Below, in pieces: positions 43,324-53,011 of a stretch of DNA of 64,000 bases. The notes beneath the pieces are model-generated. The model did no database searches. It saw nothing but the letters and a program-made list of their open reading frames with translations, and was not told the DNA's origin. A program made the translations under genes and the position numbers. Source of the stretch: RPQJ01 sp963706535. GTDB taxonomy: Bacteria; Pseudomonadota; Gammaproteobacteria; Steroidobacterales; Steroidobacteraceae. Position 1 is the stretch's first letter; every line of letters begins with the position of its first letter. The stretch lies in contig CAVPMU010000003.1 in NCBI GenBank assembly GCA_963706535.1, positions 186,001 through 250,000 on the forward strand, read 5' to 3'.

Positions 43324-43392
43324 CCGGGCGCCTCGGTGACGCCCGGTCAAAAAAGAGCCGCGAACTATACCGAAAACACCTGCGAAAAGAAA
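43324..43392 (-). promoter_or_regulatory. rpsP operon promoter and leader hairpin
   Basis: Minus-strand -35-like TTTCTT (43392-43387), 17-bp spacer, -10 TATAGT (43369-43364). The leader then contains a 7-bp hairpin CCGGGCG/CGCCCGG (43346-43324), about 27 nt before the rpsP start. Whether the hairpin regulates is unknown. Confidence 0.4.
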
Positions 43393-43406
43393 TGCTTGTA
43401 TGAGGC

Positions 43407-44762
43407 TCAGGAGAGCCCCGGCGGCAAGCGGCCGCCCATGGCCCGCATCATGCGCCCGAGACCGCCCTTCCCCATGCCTTTCATCATCTTCTGCATCTGC
43501 AGGAAGCTCTTGAGCAGCCGGTTCACCTCCGCCACGTGGGTGCCGGATCCGGTGGCGATGCGGCGGCGACGGGACCCGTCGATGAGCTTCGGGTAGCGGC
43601 GCTCACCGGGCGTCATGGCGCAGATGATGGCGATCTGGCGCTTCACTTCCCGCTCGTTGCCCTGCGGCAGCGCCCCGGCCCTGGCCGTCAGGTGGGCCGG
43701 CAGCTTCTCCATCAGGGCCGCCACGCCGCCCATGCCCTCGAGCTGGCGGAGCTGCGCGAGCAGGTCCTCCATGTTGAAGTCCTTGCCCTTGGCGAGCTTG
43801 CGGGCGAGCTTGTCCGCCTCCTCGCGGTCGACCTTGCGCGTGACCTCCTCCACGAGGCTCAGCACGTCGCCCATGCCGAGGATGCGCGAGGCCATGCGCT
43901 CGGGCTGGAAGACTTCGAGCGCCGCGGGCTTCTCGCCGACGCCGAGGAAGAGGATCGGGCGGCCGGTGACGTGCCGCACGGACAGCGCCGCACCGCCGCG
44001 GGCGTCGCCGTCCGCCTTGGTGAGCACGATGCCGGTCAAGTCGAGCGCGGCGCCGAAGGCATGCGCAGCGTTGACGGCGTCCTGGCCCGCCATGCTGTCC
44101 ACCACGAACAGCGTCTCGATCGGCTGCAGCGCGGCACCGAGTTCGCGCACCTCCCGCATCATCTCCTCGTCGACGTGCAGGCGGCCCGCGGTGTCCACCA
44201 GCAGCACGTCGTAGAGGCCGCGGCGGGCCTCCTCCAGCGCCGCCCTGGCGATGTCCACGGGCGCCCGGGTCGGCTCCGCGCGCGACACGTCGATGTCGAG
44301 CTGCTGGCCCAGCCGCTCGAGCTGCAGCATGGCCGCGGGACGGTAGACGTCCGTCGAGACGAGCAGTACGCGCTTGCGCTCGCGCTCCTTGAGCCACAGC
44401 GCGATCTTCGCCGCGGTGGTGGTCTTGCCCGCGCCCTGCAGGCCGGCGAGCAGGATCACGGCCGGGGGCTGGGTGCGCAGGTTGATCGGCCGCACGCCCT
44501 CGCCGATGACGCGCACCAGCTCCTCGTGGATGACGCGCACCAGGGCCTGCCCGGGGGTCAGGCTCCTGTGGATCTCCATGCCGATGGCACGGGCCCTGAC
44601 CGCGTCGATGAACTGCTTGACGACCGGCAGCGCCACGTCCGCCTCGAGCAGCGCCATGCGTACCTGCCGCAGGGTGTCGCCGATGTTCTCCTCGGTCAGC
44701 CGGCCACGGCCGCGGAGGCCTTCGACGACGGTGGCGAGGCGGGAGGAAAGCTTGTCGAACAC
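43407..44762 (-). CDS. ffh: Signal recognition particle protein Ffh
   Basis: 451-residue SRP GTPase. N-domain LATVVEGLRGRGRLTEENIG, G1 GLQGAGKTTTAAKIALWL, DTAGRLHVDEEMM, TKADGDARGGAALS and the ALEVFQPERMASRILGMGD closing loop; C-terminal methionine-rich M-domain (FLQMQKMMKGMGKGGLGRMM) that binds 4.5S RNA and signal peptides. I place the start at GTG 44762 (VFDKLSSRL), matching the family N-terminus MFDxL; upstream frame residues are not conserved. A TATAAT -10 lies at 44811-44806 on the same strand. Confidence 0.96.
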   Translation of the reverse strand: MFDKLSSRLATVVEGLRGRGRLTEENIGDTLRQVRMALLEADVALPVVKQFIDAVRARAIGMEIHRSLTPGQALVRVIHEELVRVIGEGVRPINLRTQPPAVILLAGLQGAGKTTTAAKIALWLKERERKRVLLVSTDVYRPAAMLQLERLGQQLDIDVSRAEPTRAPVDIARAALEEARRGLYDVLLVDTAGRLHVDEEMMREVRELGAALQPIETLFVVDSMAGQDAVNAAHAFGAALDLTGIVLTKADGDARGGAALSVRHVTGRPILFLGVGEKPAALEVFQPERMASRILGMGDVLSLVEEVTRKVDREEADKLARKLAKGKDFNMEDLLAQLRQLEGMGGVAALMEKLPAHLTARAGALPQGNEREVKRQIAIICAMTPGERRYPKLIDGSRRRRIATGSGTHVAEVNRLLKSFLQMQKMMKGMGKGGLGRMMRAMGGRLPPGLS

Positions 44763-44895
44763 GAGGGACCTCTGCGAACGGGCGGAATCGTCGCGGCAAC
44801 CGTGGATTATAGGCGGCGAGCGAGACCCGTGCCTCCTCACGAGTCCGGCGATGTGACATCATTCGGAGGTCGTCCCAGCTTCTCCGGACCGCCGC

Positions 44896-45705
44896 TTGCT
44901 CCTGCCACTGATCGCCGTCGCCTGCTACCTGTTCGCTGCCCTCGGGCTCGGCATGGCCGTCTACCATGGCGATTCGCACCACGGGCGCGGTCGGCGCATC
45001 GCCGCGGTCGCGATCGCCGCGGTGGGCGCCGCGGTCCACGTGGCGGCCTTGCTCGACGAGCGCAGGCTCGATCCGCAGGCGGTACTGTCGCTCGGGGACA
45101 CCGCCGCCATCGTGAGCCTGGTCATCGCGGTCATCGCGCTGCTGATGGCGTTCCAGCCGGCGCGGCGCGGCGTGGCGGCGCTGCTGTTCGCGATCGCCGC
45201 CGTGCTCGAGGCAGCCTTCTCGGAAGGCGGCCGCGAGTTCTCGATCGGCCGGCCCGGCTGGGAACTCGCTTTCCACGTGGCGGTGGCCACCACCGCATTC
45301 GCCTTCGTCACCATCGGCGCCGCGCTCGCGATCGCGCAGGTGGTCGTCGCCCGCAAGCTGCGTAGCCGCCAGCCGCTCGGCCTGCTCAAGATCCTCACGC
45401 CGCTCGAATCACTCGAGTCGGGCTGCTTCCAGAGCATCCTCGCCGGCTTCGCGCTGCTCACGCTCGCGCTGGTGAGCGGCGCCTACTTCATCGAGAACCT
45501 GTTCGCGCAGCACCTGGTGCACAAGGTCGTGCTGGCGATGATCGCGTGGGTGGTGTTCGGCGTGCTGCTGCTCGGCCGCTGGCGCTTCGGCTGGCGCGGA
45601 CGCACGGCGCTGCGCTGGACGATCGCGGGCTACGTGCTGCTCGGCCTCTCCTACTTCGGCAGCAAGCTGGTGCTCGAGAACGTGCTGGGCACGCACTGGG
45701 GCTGA
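44896..45705 (+). CDS. CcsA-like inner-membrane protein (YpjD type)
   Basis: 269 residues with eight hydrophobic segments, matching the cytochrome c assembly-like (CcsA/ResC) YpjD family usually found next to ffh and the CorB-type gene. The typical GREFSIGRPGWELAFHVAVA, TPLESLESGCFQSILAGFAL and ENLFAQHLVHKVVLAMIAW segments with conserved histidines are present. Its function outside haem handling is not known. TTG start at 44896 is the best fit; divergent from ffh. Confidence 0.85.
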   Translation: MLLPLIAVACYLFAALGLGMAVYHGDSHHGRGRRIAAVAIAAVGAAVHVAALLDERRLDPQAVLSLGDTAAIVSLVIAVIALLMAFQPARRGVAALLFAIAAVLEAAFSEGGREFSIGRPGWELAFHVAVATTAFAFVTIGAALAIAQVVVARKLRSRQPLGLLKILTPLESLESGCFQSILAGFALLTLALVSGAYFIENLFAQHLVHKVVLAMIAWVVFGVLLLGRWRFGWRGRTALRWTIAGYVLLGLSYFGSKLVLENVLGTHWG

Positions 45706-45711
45706 GCCGCC

Positions 45712-47007
45712 TTGCAGGACATACCCTTACCCGGGCTGTTCGCCGTCCTCGCCGTCCTGATGATGCTGTCCGGGTTCTTCTCCGGCACCGAGACGGCGCT
45801 GATGAGCATCAACCGCTACCGGCTGCGGCACCGGGCGCGGGAAGGCAGCGCCGGCGCGCGCGCCGCGGAGAAGCTGCTGGCGCAGCCCGACCGCCTGATC
45901 GGCCTGATCCTGGTCTGCAACAACTTCGTCAATTCGGCCGCCGCGGCCATCGTGACGATCATCTCGCTCACGCTGGGTGGCGAGGCCTCGGCCGCGATCG
46001 GCGTCGGCATCTTCACGGTCGTGCTGATCATCTTCGGCGAGGTCGCGCCCAAGACCTTCGGCGCACTGTATCCCGAGAAGATCGCACTGCCGGCCGCGCT
46101 GGTCTACCAGGCGCTGCTGAAGATCCTGTTTCCGATCGTGGTCGCGACCAACCTGCTCGCGAACGGCGTGCTGCGGCTCGTCGGCATCTCGCGCGAGAAG
46201 GCCGGCACGATGTCGCTGAGCCGCGAGGAGCTGCGCACGGTGGTCGCCGAGGCGAGCACCGTCATCCCGCACCGCCACCAGCGCATGCTGATGAGCATCC
46301 TCGACCTCGAGCGCATCAACGTCGAGGACATCATGGTGCCGCGGCCCGAGATCGCCGGCATCGACGCCTCGGACGAGTGGGACGACATCCTCGACCAGCT
46401 GCGCGACAGCCGGCACACGCGCATCCCGGTCTACGAGGGCAACCTCGACAACCTGATCGGCATCCTGCACATGAAGAAGGTCGCACGGCTGCTCGCACGG
46501 GGCGAGTTCGACCGCGAGCAGCTGGTCGGGCTCGCGCGCCAGCGCGAGGCCTACTACGTGCCCGAAGGCACCTCGCTCAACCGGCAGCTGCTGAACTTCC
46601 AGCGCCAGCGCCGGCGCGTGGCCTTCGTCGTGGACGAGTACGGCGACGTGCAGGGGCTCGTCACGCTCGAGGACCTGCTCGGGGAAATCGTGGGCGAGTT
46701 CACCTCCGACACGAGCTCGCTGCACAAGGACGTGCACCGCGAGAAGGGCGGCAGCTTCATCGTCAACGCCTCCGCGAGCGTGCGCACGCTGAACCGCAAG
46801 ATGGGGTGGTCGCTGCCGACCAGCGGCCCGCGGACGCTGAACGGGCTGATCGTCGAGTACCTCGAGAACATCCCCGAAGCGGGCACCAGCCTGCGCATCA
46901 ACGACTACGCGATCGACATACTGCAGGTCGGCGACAACGCGGTGAAGACGGTCCGCCTGAAGCCGATCGAGGCGGTACCGATCGCCGCCGGGCCCTCAGA
47001 ACGCTGA
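45712..47007 (+). CDS. CNNM/CorB-type transporter (DUF21-CBS-CorC_HlyC)
   Basis: 431 residues: N-terminal DUF21 membrane domain with SGFFSGTETALMSINRYRLR and FGEVAPKTFGALYPEKIAL, then a CBS pair (NVEDIMVPRPEIAGIDASDE, TRIPVYEGNLDNLIGILHMK, VVDEYGDVQGLVTLEDLLGE) and the C-terminal CorC_HlyC transporter-associated domain. The family is implicated in Mg2+/Co2+ transport. TTG start 6 nt after the YpjD-type gene; its end overlaps the end of radA by 12 bp in a convergent arrangement. Confidence 0.93.
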   Translation: MQDIPLPGLFAVLAVLMMLSGFFSGTETALMSINRYRLRHRAREGSAGARAAEKLLAQPDRLIGLILVCNNFVNSAAAAIVTIISLTLGGEASAAIGVGIFTVVLIIFGEVAPKTFGALYPEKIALPAALVYQALLKILFPIVVATNLLANGVLRLVGISREKAGTMSLSREELRTVVAEASTVIPHRHQRMLMSILDLERINVEDIMVPRPEIAGIDASDEWDDILDQLRDSRHTRIPVYEGNLDNLIGILHMKKVARLLARGEFDREQLVGLARQREAYYVPEGTSLNRQLLNFQRQRRRVAFVVDEYGDVQGLVTLEDLLGEIVGEFTSDTSSLHKDVHREKGGSFIVNASASVRTLNRKMGWSLPTSGPRTLNGLIVEYLENIPEAGTSLRINDYAIDILQVGDNAVKTVRLKPIEAVPIAAGPSER

Positions 47008-48348
47008 CTCGAGCGCCTGCTCGAGGCGCGCGACGCCCTCCACCACCAGCCCCTCGATGGGCTTGCGGGGCACGTTCGAGGCAGGCACCAGCGCGCGCTG
47101 GAAGCCCTGCTTCGCGGCCTCCCGCAACCGCTCCTCCCCGAACGGCACCGGCCGGATCTCCCCGGTGAGCCCGAGTTCGCCGAAACAGACCGTCCGCTCG
47201 GCGACCGGGCGATTGCGCAGGCTCGAAAGCACCGCGAGCACGGCCGGCAGGTCGCCCGCGGTCTCGCCGATGCGCACGCCGCCCACCACGTTGACGAACA
47301 CGTCCTGGCCCGAGGTGGAGATGCCGCCGTGGCGATGCAGCACGGCGAGCAGCAGCGCGAGCCGGCTCGACTCGAAACCCACGGCGACGCGACGTGGCGA
47401 CATGCCCTGCGCTTCGTCCACCAGCGCCTGCACCTCGACCAGCAGCGGCCGGCTGCCCTCCCTCGCGACCGTGATCACGCTGCCGGCGACGGGCACCTCG
47501 TGGCGCGAGAGGAAGATCGCCGAGGGGTTGCGAACCTCCTTGAGCCCGTCGTCGACCATGGCGAATACGCCGATCTCGTTGGCGGCGCCGAAGCGGTTCT
47601 TCACCGCGCGCACCACACGGTAGCGGCTGCCGGGATCGCTCTCGAAATAGAGCACCGTGTCCACCATGTGCTCGAGGATGCGCGGCCCGGCGATCAGCCC
47701 CTCCTTGGTCACGTGGCCGATGATGAGCACCGCGGTGCCCGTGTCCTTTGCATGCCGCACGAGGCGTGCCGCCGATTCCCGCACCTGCACCGCCGAACCG
47801 GGCGAGGATTCGCTCAACTCGGTGTGCATGGTCTGGATCGAGTCGACGACCAGCACGCGGGCCCGCGCCGCGGCGGCCTCCGCCATGATGGCCTCGACGC
47901 GCGTCTCGGCGACCAGCCGGAGCGTCGGCGAGTCGAGCCCCAGCCGGCGCGCGCGCAGCGCCACCTGGCGCACCGATTCCTCGCCCGAGGCGTACAACAC
48001 GGGCTGGCTGCGACTGAGCGCATCCGCCGCCTGCAGCAGCAGCGTCGACTTGCCGATGCCCGGATCGCCACCCAGCAGCACGACGGAGCCGGCCACCAGG
48101 CCGCCGCCGAGCACGCGGTCGAGTTCGCCGATGCCGGACGCCGCGCGCAGGTCGGTGTCTTCCGTGACCTCCGTCACTGTTCGACTGGCAGGCGGTCCGG
48201 GCAGGTTGCGTCCCTGCGGACGCCCGGCGATGGACGAGGCCGCCAGTTCCAGCGTGTTCCACGCCTGGCAGGAGGGGCATTGCCCCTGCCACTGCGGCGT
48301 GCTCGCGCCGCAGGAACCGCAGACGTAACTGGTCTTGTGCCTCGCCAT
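46996..48348 (-). CDS. radA: DNA repair protein RadA
   Basis: 450 residues. An N-terminal C4 zinc finger (CGSCGASTPQWQGQCPSC), RecA-like ATPase (GDPGIGKSTLLLQAADALS, VDSIQTMHTELSESSPGSAV), the RadA-specific KNRFG motif (VKNRFGAANEIG) and a C-terminal Lon-protease-like domain lacking protease function. RadA promotes branch migration in recombination. ATG 48348 (MARHKTSYVC) places the zinc finger at the N-terminus as in all RadA. Confidence 0.97.
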   Translation of the reverse strand: MARHKTSYVCGSCGASTPQWQGQCPSCQAWNTLELAASSIAGRPQGRNLPGPPASRTVTEVTEDTDLRAASGIGELDRVLGGGLVAGSVVLLGGDPGIGKSTLLLQAADALSRSQPVLYASGEESVRQVALRARRLGLDSPTLRLVAETRVEAIMAEAAAARARVLVVDSIQTMHTELSESSPGSAVQVRESAARLVRHAKDTGTAVLIIGHVTKEGLIAGPRILEHMVDTVLYFESDPGSRYRVVRAVKNRFGAANEIGVFAMVDDGLKEVRNPSAIFLSRHEVPVAGSVITVAREGSRPLLVEVQALVDEAQGMSPRRVAVGFESSRLALLLAVLHRHGGISTSGQDVFVNVVGGVRIGETAGDLPAVLAVLSSLRNRPVAERTVCFGELGLTGEIRPVPFGEERLREAAKQGFQRALVPASNVPRKPIEGLVVEGVARLEQALESAF

Positions 48349-48459
48349 GTCTCGATCCGCCCGACGCGGGCCAGCCCCGCGGGCCCGGGATGCTAGCACG
48401 CGGCCGGCAGGGGGCCCGGATGTGTGACGCCGGCTGCAATTCGACCCGGATTCGCTCCG

Positions 48460-48465
48460 TATACT
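48460..48465 (+). promoter_or_regulatory. -10 element before the kinase gene
   Basis: TATACT lies 12 nt upstream of ATG 48477. No good -35 is seen at 16-18 bp. If used, the leader would be only a few bases for start 48477, or about 35 nt for the ATGs at 48507/48510. Confidence 0.3.
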
Positions 48466-48476
48466 TCACGACGACC

Positions 48477-49388
<912 letters not shown>

Positions 49389-49391
49389 GCG

Positions 49392-50216
49392 ATGATCCTC
49401 AAGGGCAAGTTCCGTTGCGTCGGCGTGAGCGACCCCGGTCGCGTCCGCGAGCACAACGAGGACACTATCGGCACCGACCCGGACATCGGACTGGTGGCGC
49501 TCGCGGACGGCATGGGCGGCTACAAGGCCGGCGAGGTCGCGAGCGGCATCGCCGTGCGCACCGTGATGGGGCTGCTCAAGGACGCGGTCGAACGCGAGGA
49601 CCTGAGCCTCCGCGACGAGGCGACCGGCTTGAGCCGGCCGGGCATCCTGCTGCGCGACGCGATCACGCGCGCGAACAAGATCATCTACCAGACCGCGAAG
49701 ACCCAGGCGAACTGCGAGGGCATGGGCACGACGGTCGTCGCCGGCCTGTTCTTCGACGACAAGCTCACGATCGCCCACGTGGGCGACTCCCGCCTGTACC
49801 GCCAGCGGGGCGGCCGGTTCGAGCAGGTGACGCAGGACCACTCGCTGCTGCAGGAGCTCGTCGCGCGCGGCTTCTACACGCCCGAGGAGGCCCAGCGCGC
49901 CGCGGCGAAGAACTACGTCACCCGGGCGCTCGGGGTCGAGCCCACCGTCGAGGTGGAGCTGACCGAGGTGCCGGTCGAGAAGGACGACCTCTACCTGCTC
50001 TGCTCCGACGGCCTGTCGGACATGGTCGAGGACGAGGACATTCAGTTAACGATCAGTACCTTTGGTGTTAATCTTGAGACACTTGCGAAGCAGCTGGTGC
50101 TGCTCGCGAACGACAATGGGGGGCGCGACAACGTTTCGATCGTGCTGCTGCGGGTGCTGGAGAGCTTCCCCGCCCACCGCGGCATGATGGACCGATTGCT
50201 CGGGCTGTTCGGATAA
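49392..50216 (+). CDS. PP2C-family serine/threonine phosphatase
   Basis: 274 residues with the metal-binding motifs of PP2C: VREHNEDT near 20, ALADGMGGYKAGEVASG, GTTVVAGLFFDDKLTIAHVG, DSRLYR, LLCSDGLSDMVED and GRDNVSIVLLRV. It should reverse phosphorylation by the kinase encoded 3 bp upstream. Codons about 218-234 (50,040-50,095) are markedly AT-rich (TTA, AGT, AAT, CTT) compared with the rest of the gene, and may hide a regulatory element. Confidence 0.94.
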   Translation: MILKGKFRCVGVSDPGRVREHNEDTIGTDPDIGLVALADGMGGYKAGEVASGIAVRTVMGLLKDAVEREDLSLRDEATGLSRPGILLRDAITRANKIIYQTAKTQANCEGMGTTVVAGLFFDDKLTIAHVGDSRLYRQRGGRFEQVTQDHSLLQELVARGFYTPEEAQRAAAKNYVTRALGVEPTVEVELTEVPVEKDDLYLLCSDGLSDMVEDEDIQLTISTFGVNLETLAKQLVLLANDNGGRDNVSIVLLRVLESFPAHRGMMDRLLGLFG

Positions 50217-50236
50217 CTCGACACGCAGGATCACGC

Positions 50237-50962
50237 ATGGCCAGGCTTGTACTCAGCCTCGACGGGCAGACGCTCGCCGAGTACAACATGAGCAAGGAGC
50301 GCTACACGGTCGGGCGCCTCCCGGACAACGACATCCGCATCGACAATGCGGCGGTGAGCGGTCATCACGCCCTCATCATCAACATACTGAACGACTCGTT
50401 CCTCGAAGACCTGAACAGCACCAACGGCACCTACGTCAACGGCAAGATCATCAAGAAGCACGCGCTGCAGCACGGTGACGTGGTCACCGTGGGACACCAC
50501 GCGCTGCGCTTCATCGACGCCGAGGCCGAGGAGCCCGCGGACGAGTTCGAGAAGACGATGGTCATCGGCCCGCGCGAGGCGGCGAGGCTCAAGGTCCCGC
50601 CCCCGGTTGCGGCCGCCGCGGCCCCGGCGGCGCAGGCTGCTGCCCCGACGCCCGGCACCGCCTCGGCGCTGGGCTTCGGCAACGGCGTGCTGCCCAAGGC
50701 CCGCCTGCAGGTGCTCTCCGGCCAGTTCGCCGGTCGCGAGCTCGAACTCGTCAAGACGCTCACCACGCTCGGCCGCCCGGGAGTGCAGGTCGCGGCCATC
50801 ACCCGCCGCGCGGACGGGTACTACATCATCCATGTCGAGAGCGGCAAGGAAGGCGACTATCCGCTGGTGAATGGCACGCCGATCGGCCCGCAGGCGCGCA
50901 AGCTGCACGACAACGACGTGATGCAGCTCGCGGGGGTGAAGATGGGCTTCTTCGAGAGCTAG
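50237..50962 (+). CDS. Double FHA-domain protein
   Basis: 241 residues. The N-terminal FHA domain is canonical (YTVGRLPDNDIRIDNAAVSG, HHALI, LNSTNGTYVNGKIIKKHAL), binding phosphothreonine. An Ala/Pro linker (about 115-145) leads to a second, more divergent FHA-like domain (LTTLGRPGVQVAAITRRADG, YPLVNGTPIG, LHDNDVMQLAGVKMGF). Third gene of the kinase-phosphatase-FHA operon and probable phospho-dependent adaptor. Followed by a repeat array and a terminator. Confidence 0.93.
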   Translation: MARLVLSLDGQTLAEYNMSKERYTVGRLPDNDIRIDNAAVSGHHALIINILNDSFLEDLNSTNGTYVNGKIIKKHALQHGDVVTVGHHALRFIDAEAEEPADEFEKTMVIGPREAARLKVPPPVAAAAAPAAQAAAPTPGTASALGFGNGVLPKARLQVLSGQFAGRELELVKTLTTLGRPGVQVAAITRRADGYYIIHVESGKEGDYPLVNGTPIGPQARKLHDNDVMQLAGVKMGFFES

Positions 50963-50968
50963 TGATCA

Positions 50969-50996
50969 GCGGTTAGCGGTTGGCGGTTGGCGGTTG
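50969..50996. repeat. (GCGGTTR)4 heptamer array
   Basis: One GCGGTTA and three GCGGTTG units in tandem, starting 6 bp after the stop codon of the FHA gene and running into the terminator. A different heptamer from TATCCCC but the same period and the same placement directly after a stop codon. Confidence 0.8.
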
Positions 50997-51000
50997 GTGA

Positions 51001-51029
51001 GTAAGGCCGGCATTGCCAGCCTTACTCTT
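51001..51029 (+). terminator. Rho-independent terminator after the FHA gene
   Basis: GTAAGGC ... GCCTTAC stem with an inner GGC/GCC pair, followed by TCTTTT. The core GGCCGGCATTGCC is nearly the same as in the terminator at 20644. The following 200 bp, up to 51228, show no gene I can support. Confidence 0.75.
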
Positions 51030-51228
51030 TTGGGCCTTCGCCGAACGCCGGAGGCCGTCGGAACAGCCGCCTGCGTATGACCCGCGATTTCTGGGTTCTG
51101 CTGTGACCAGCCTGCTCTACGCGCCGAAAGCAGACGCTGGAGTCCTGCGATCGACCCCAAGCAGCCCCAATGCGGCACGCAAAGCAGCCGTTGGAGACTC
51201 TCTAGCATTTACCGCCTTCCGTGGCCGC

Positions 51229-51724
51229 TCACTCTGCGGCAAACCAGATGTCGCCGAACCAAGCCTCGGCAGAGAAACTCGAGGTGTCTGTATCGGTCAT
51301 CACCGCGACGGCAGCGACTTTTCCGGGCTCATCGCCAAACAGCCGCCGATAGTCATCGGACACGCTTCGTGATTCGCGCGTCCACTGCCCGACCGCTGCG
51401 GGACCGGAGCGTACGGCAAACATGCGCGCCTGGGGCGGTGAATGCATTGGCCCAAGTACTGCCCGCGGGCTCCCAGTGCAAGTACGGCGTCTCCGCGAGG
51501 TTGACCCGCACTCGGCGGTACAGCCCGGAGGCCGTGCCGTCGCTGAACGCGTGCAGGACGTGCCGTCCGCCGTGGTCGGTCAACCGGTACCGGGTCTCGC
51601 CGACGAATGACCGGGACGTCCATCCATCGAGTTCACCGGCACTGAACCGCCCGACGTCTACGCGCTCGGCACGCGCCTCGGTCGACAGCAGCATCAGCGC
51701 AGCAACCAGATGCAGATGTTTCAA
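51229..51724 (-). pseudogene. DUF3047-family gene remnant
   Basis: ATG 51724 begins a signal peptide and the DUF3047 start (VDVGRFSAGELDGWTSRSFV, GETRYRLTDHGGRHVLHAFS, LYRRVRVNLAETPYLHW). The central part usual in the family is missing; the sequence jumps to GSTWANAFTAPGAH, and a frameshift near 51,420-51,430 is needed to continue with FAVRSG, WTRESRSVSDDYRRLFGDEP and VAIMTDTDT-like VAVMTDTDTSSFSAEAWFGD. The first frame ends at 51353. The gene overlaps the DoxX stop codon and so was the last gene of the buf operon before decay. Confidence 0.75.
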
Positions 51725-52191
51725 GCGCTGGGTGCCGCCCGTCTGTCCAACGCCGCGTCAACCGACAGTCGTCCCGGGCCAAACACGATCACGGTCACGA
51801 GCATCAGGCCCCAGAAATAGTGTTGTCCCAGGGCCGCTTCGAAGCCCTCGCTCATCAATACGTGCGCATAGGCGACGACCGCCATGACGTTGACCGCGGA
51901 CAGTCCCAGCGCCGAGTACCGCCCGACCAGCCCGACGATCAACAGCAGCGGAAAGACGATTGCCCCGGCGGTCCCGACGACGGCAGCGAGGTCCGGCGGC
52001 AGCAGCGAAACGTGGTACTCCTCATGGAACATGTACTGCGTGGTCTCCCAGTCCTGCAGCTTGAGCCAGCCCGACTTCAGGAACTGCCACGACACGTAGA
52101 CGCGCAGGCCGAGCAGAAACAGCGGCTGCAGCGGGGCAAGCACGATGGCGGCAAGGCCGTTCATTCGATCAGCGACACGAGCGAGTGGCAT
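51721..52191 (-). CDS. DoxX-family membrane protein of the bufferin operon
   Basis: 156 residues with four membrane helices of the DoxX fold (LQPLFLLGLRVYVSWQFLKS, VVGTAGAIVFPLLLIVGLVG, LSAVNVMAVVAYAHVL, FWGLMLVTVIVFGPGRLSVD). DoxX proteins commonly accompany DUF692/DUF2063/DUF2282 genes as the fourth member (BufD/GigD in Caulobacter-type operons), with a presumed redox or metal role. ATG 52191 is chosen where similarity starts. Follows bufC by 49 nt on the same strand. Confidence 0.88.
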   Translation of the reverse strand: MPLARVADRMNGLAAIVLAPLQPLFLLGLRVYVSWQFLKSGWLKLQDWETTQYMFHEEYHVSLLPPDLAAVVGTAGAIVFPLLLIVGLVGRYSALGLSAVNVMAVVAYAHVLMSEGFEAALGQHYFWGLMLVTVIVFGPGRLSVDAALDRRAAPSA

Positions 52192-52240
52192 GGTGGATTC
52201 CTGGTGATGTCGGAGTTGGCAGATGCGTTGCATGCAAGAC

Positions 52241-53011
52241 TCACGCTGCGGAAGGCGGGAGTACCGCCGCGACGACCTCACTGGTGAACAGCCAGTGCAG
52301 CACACCCGCCAGCCTCGTGACGGGCAGTCCCGATTGCTCCTGGGCAGCACCGAGCGTCGCCCCGGTGGCGAGCGCATCGATGAACGCGAACTCGCGGCGT
52401 GGCACTGGGCGAAGTTCTGCACCCTGGGGTCCGCGGTGCACGATCACGTACTCCGGGCCAGCCGACAGATCAACGGGCGCCTCGCCCGCGTCCGACTGGT
52501 TGGCGCGCCAGACCGACAATACCGGTATGGATCCGCCGACCCGTTGCAGCGATGGCACGAACCTGAATCGAGTCTCCTCGATTGCGTCGGCTGGCAGGGT
52601 CGCGAGCGCTGCAACGGACGCCGTCGGGGAATCCGCCGCCACTCCCGCCTCGGCCACGGCCCATTCGAGCGCTGCCAGTTCGGCGAGCCAGGCATATGAC
52701 GTGCCGGCGAGATGCCAAGCCAGGAAACCCGGGAACGGGCGGCCGACGTCGTGCAGGTCGCCGGTGCGTGACGGATGTGCATTGCGAAAGTGATGCGCGA
52801 GTTGCCGGAAGTAGTCGTGCCCGACACGGCCGTGCACGACGGGATAGGTCAGCTGCAGGGCCTGCTCGAACATTGCCTGCGAGTTGTTGCGATACACGCG
52901 AAGGCGCGCCGCGGCCGGGATGCCGTCGTCCACCGCCCAGGCCGCGGCATCGTGCGAGGCGTCACGCAGGCCTGCGGCGAACGACCTCTGCACCTCAAGC
53001 AGCGCGGGCAT
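52241..53011 (-). CDS. bufC1: BufC-like partner of the MNIO enzyme (DUF2063 N-terminal domain)
   Basis: 256 residues: N-terminal DUF2063 domain (LLEVQRSFAAGLRD, ARLRVYRNNSQAMFEQALQL, TYPVVHGRVGHDYFRQLAHH, RPFPGFLAWHLAG, LAELAALEWAVAEAG) and a C-terminal winged-helix-like part ending GLPVTRLAGVLHWLFTSEVV. In bufferin systems this protein binds the precursor leader and presents it to the DUF692 enzyme. It overlaps the end of the bufB-like gene by 17 nt. Family identification is firm; the role is by analogy. Confidence 0.88.
   Translation of the reverse strand: MPALLEVQRSFAAGLRDASHDAAAWAVDDGIPAAARLRVYRNNSQAMFEQALQLTYPVVHGRVGHDYFRQLAHHFRNAHPSRTGDLHDVGRPFPGFLAWHLAGTSYAWLAELAALEWAVAEAGVAADSPTASVAALATLPADAIEETRFRFVPSLQRVGGSIPVLSVWRANQSDAGEAPVDLSAGPEYVIVHRGPQGAELRPVPRREFAFIDALATGATLGAAQEQSGLPVTRLAGVLHWLFTSEVVAAVLPPSAA

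Noticed and set aside
43324..43356. Hairpin with T-run between ffh and rpsP as an ffh terminator
   Set aside because: On the ffh strand the T-run comes before the hairpin and the hairpin lies downstream of the rpsP -10; it fits the rpsP leader better.
50966..51208. 80-codon minus-strand open frame downstream of the FHA gene
   Set aside because: Its end is translated from the heptamer repeat and terminator; no conserved domain and no ribosome site.
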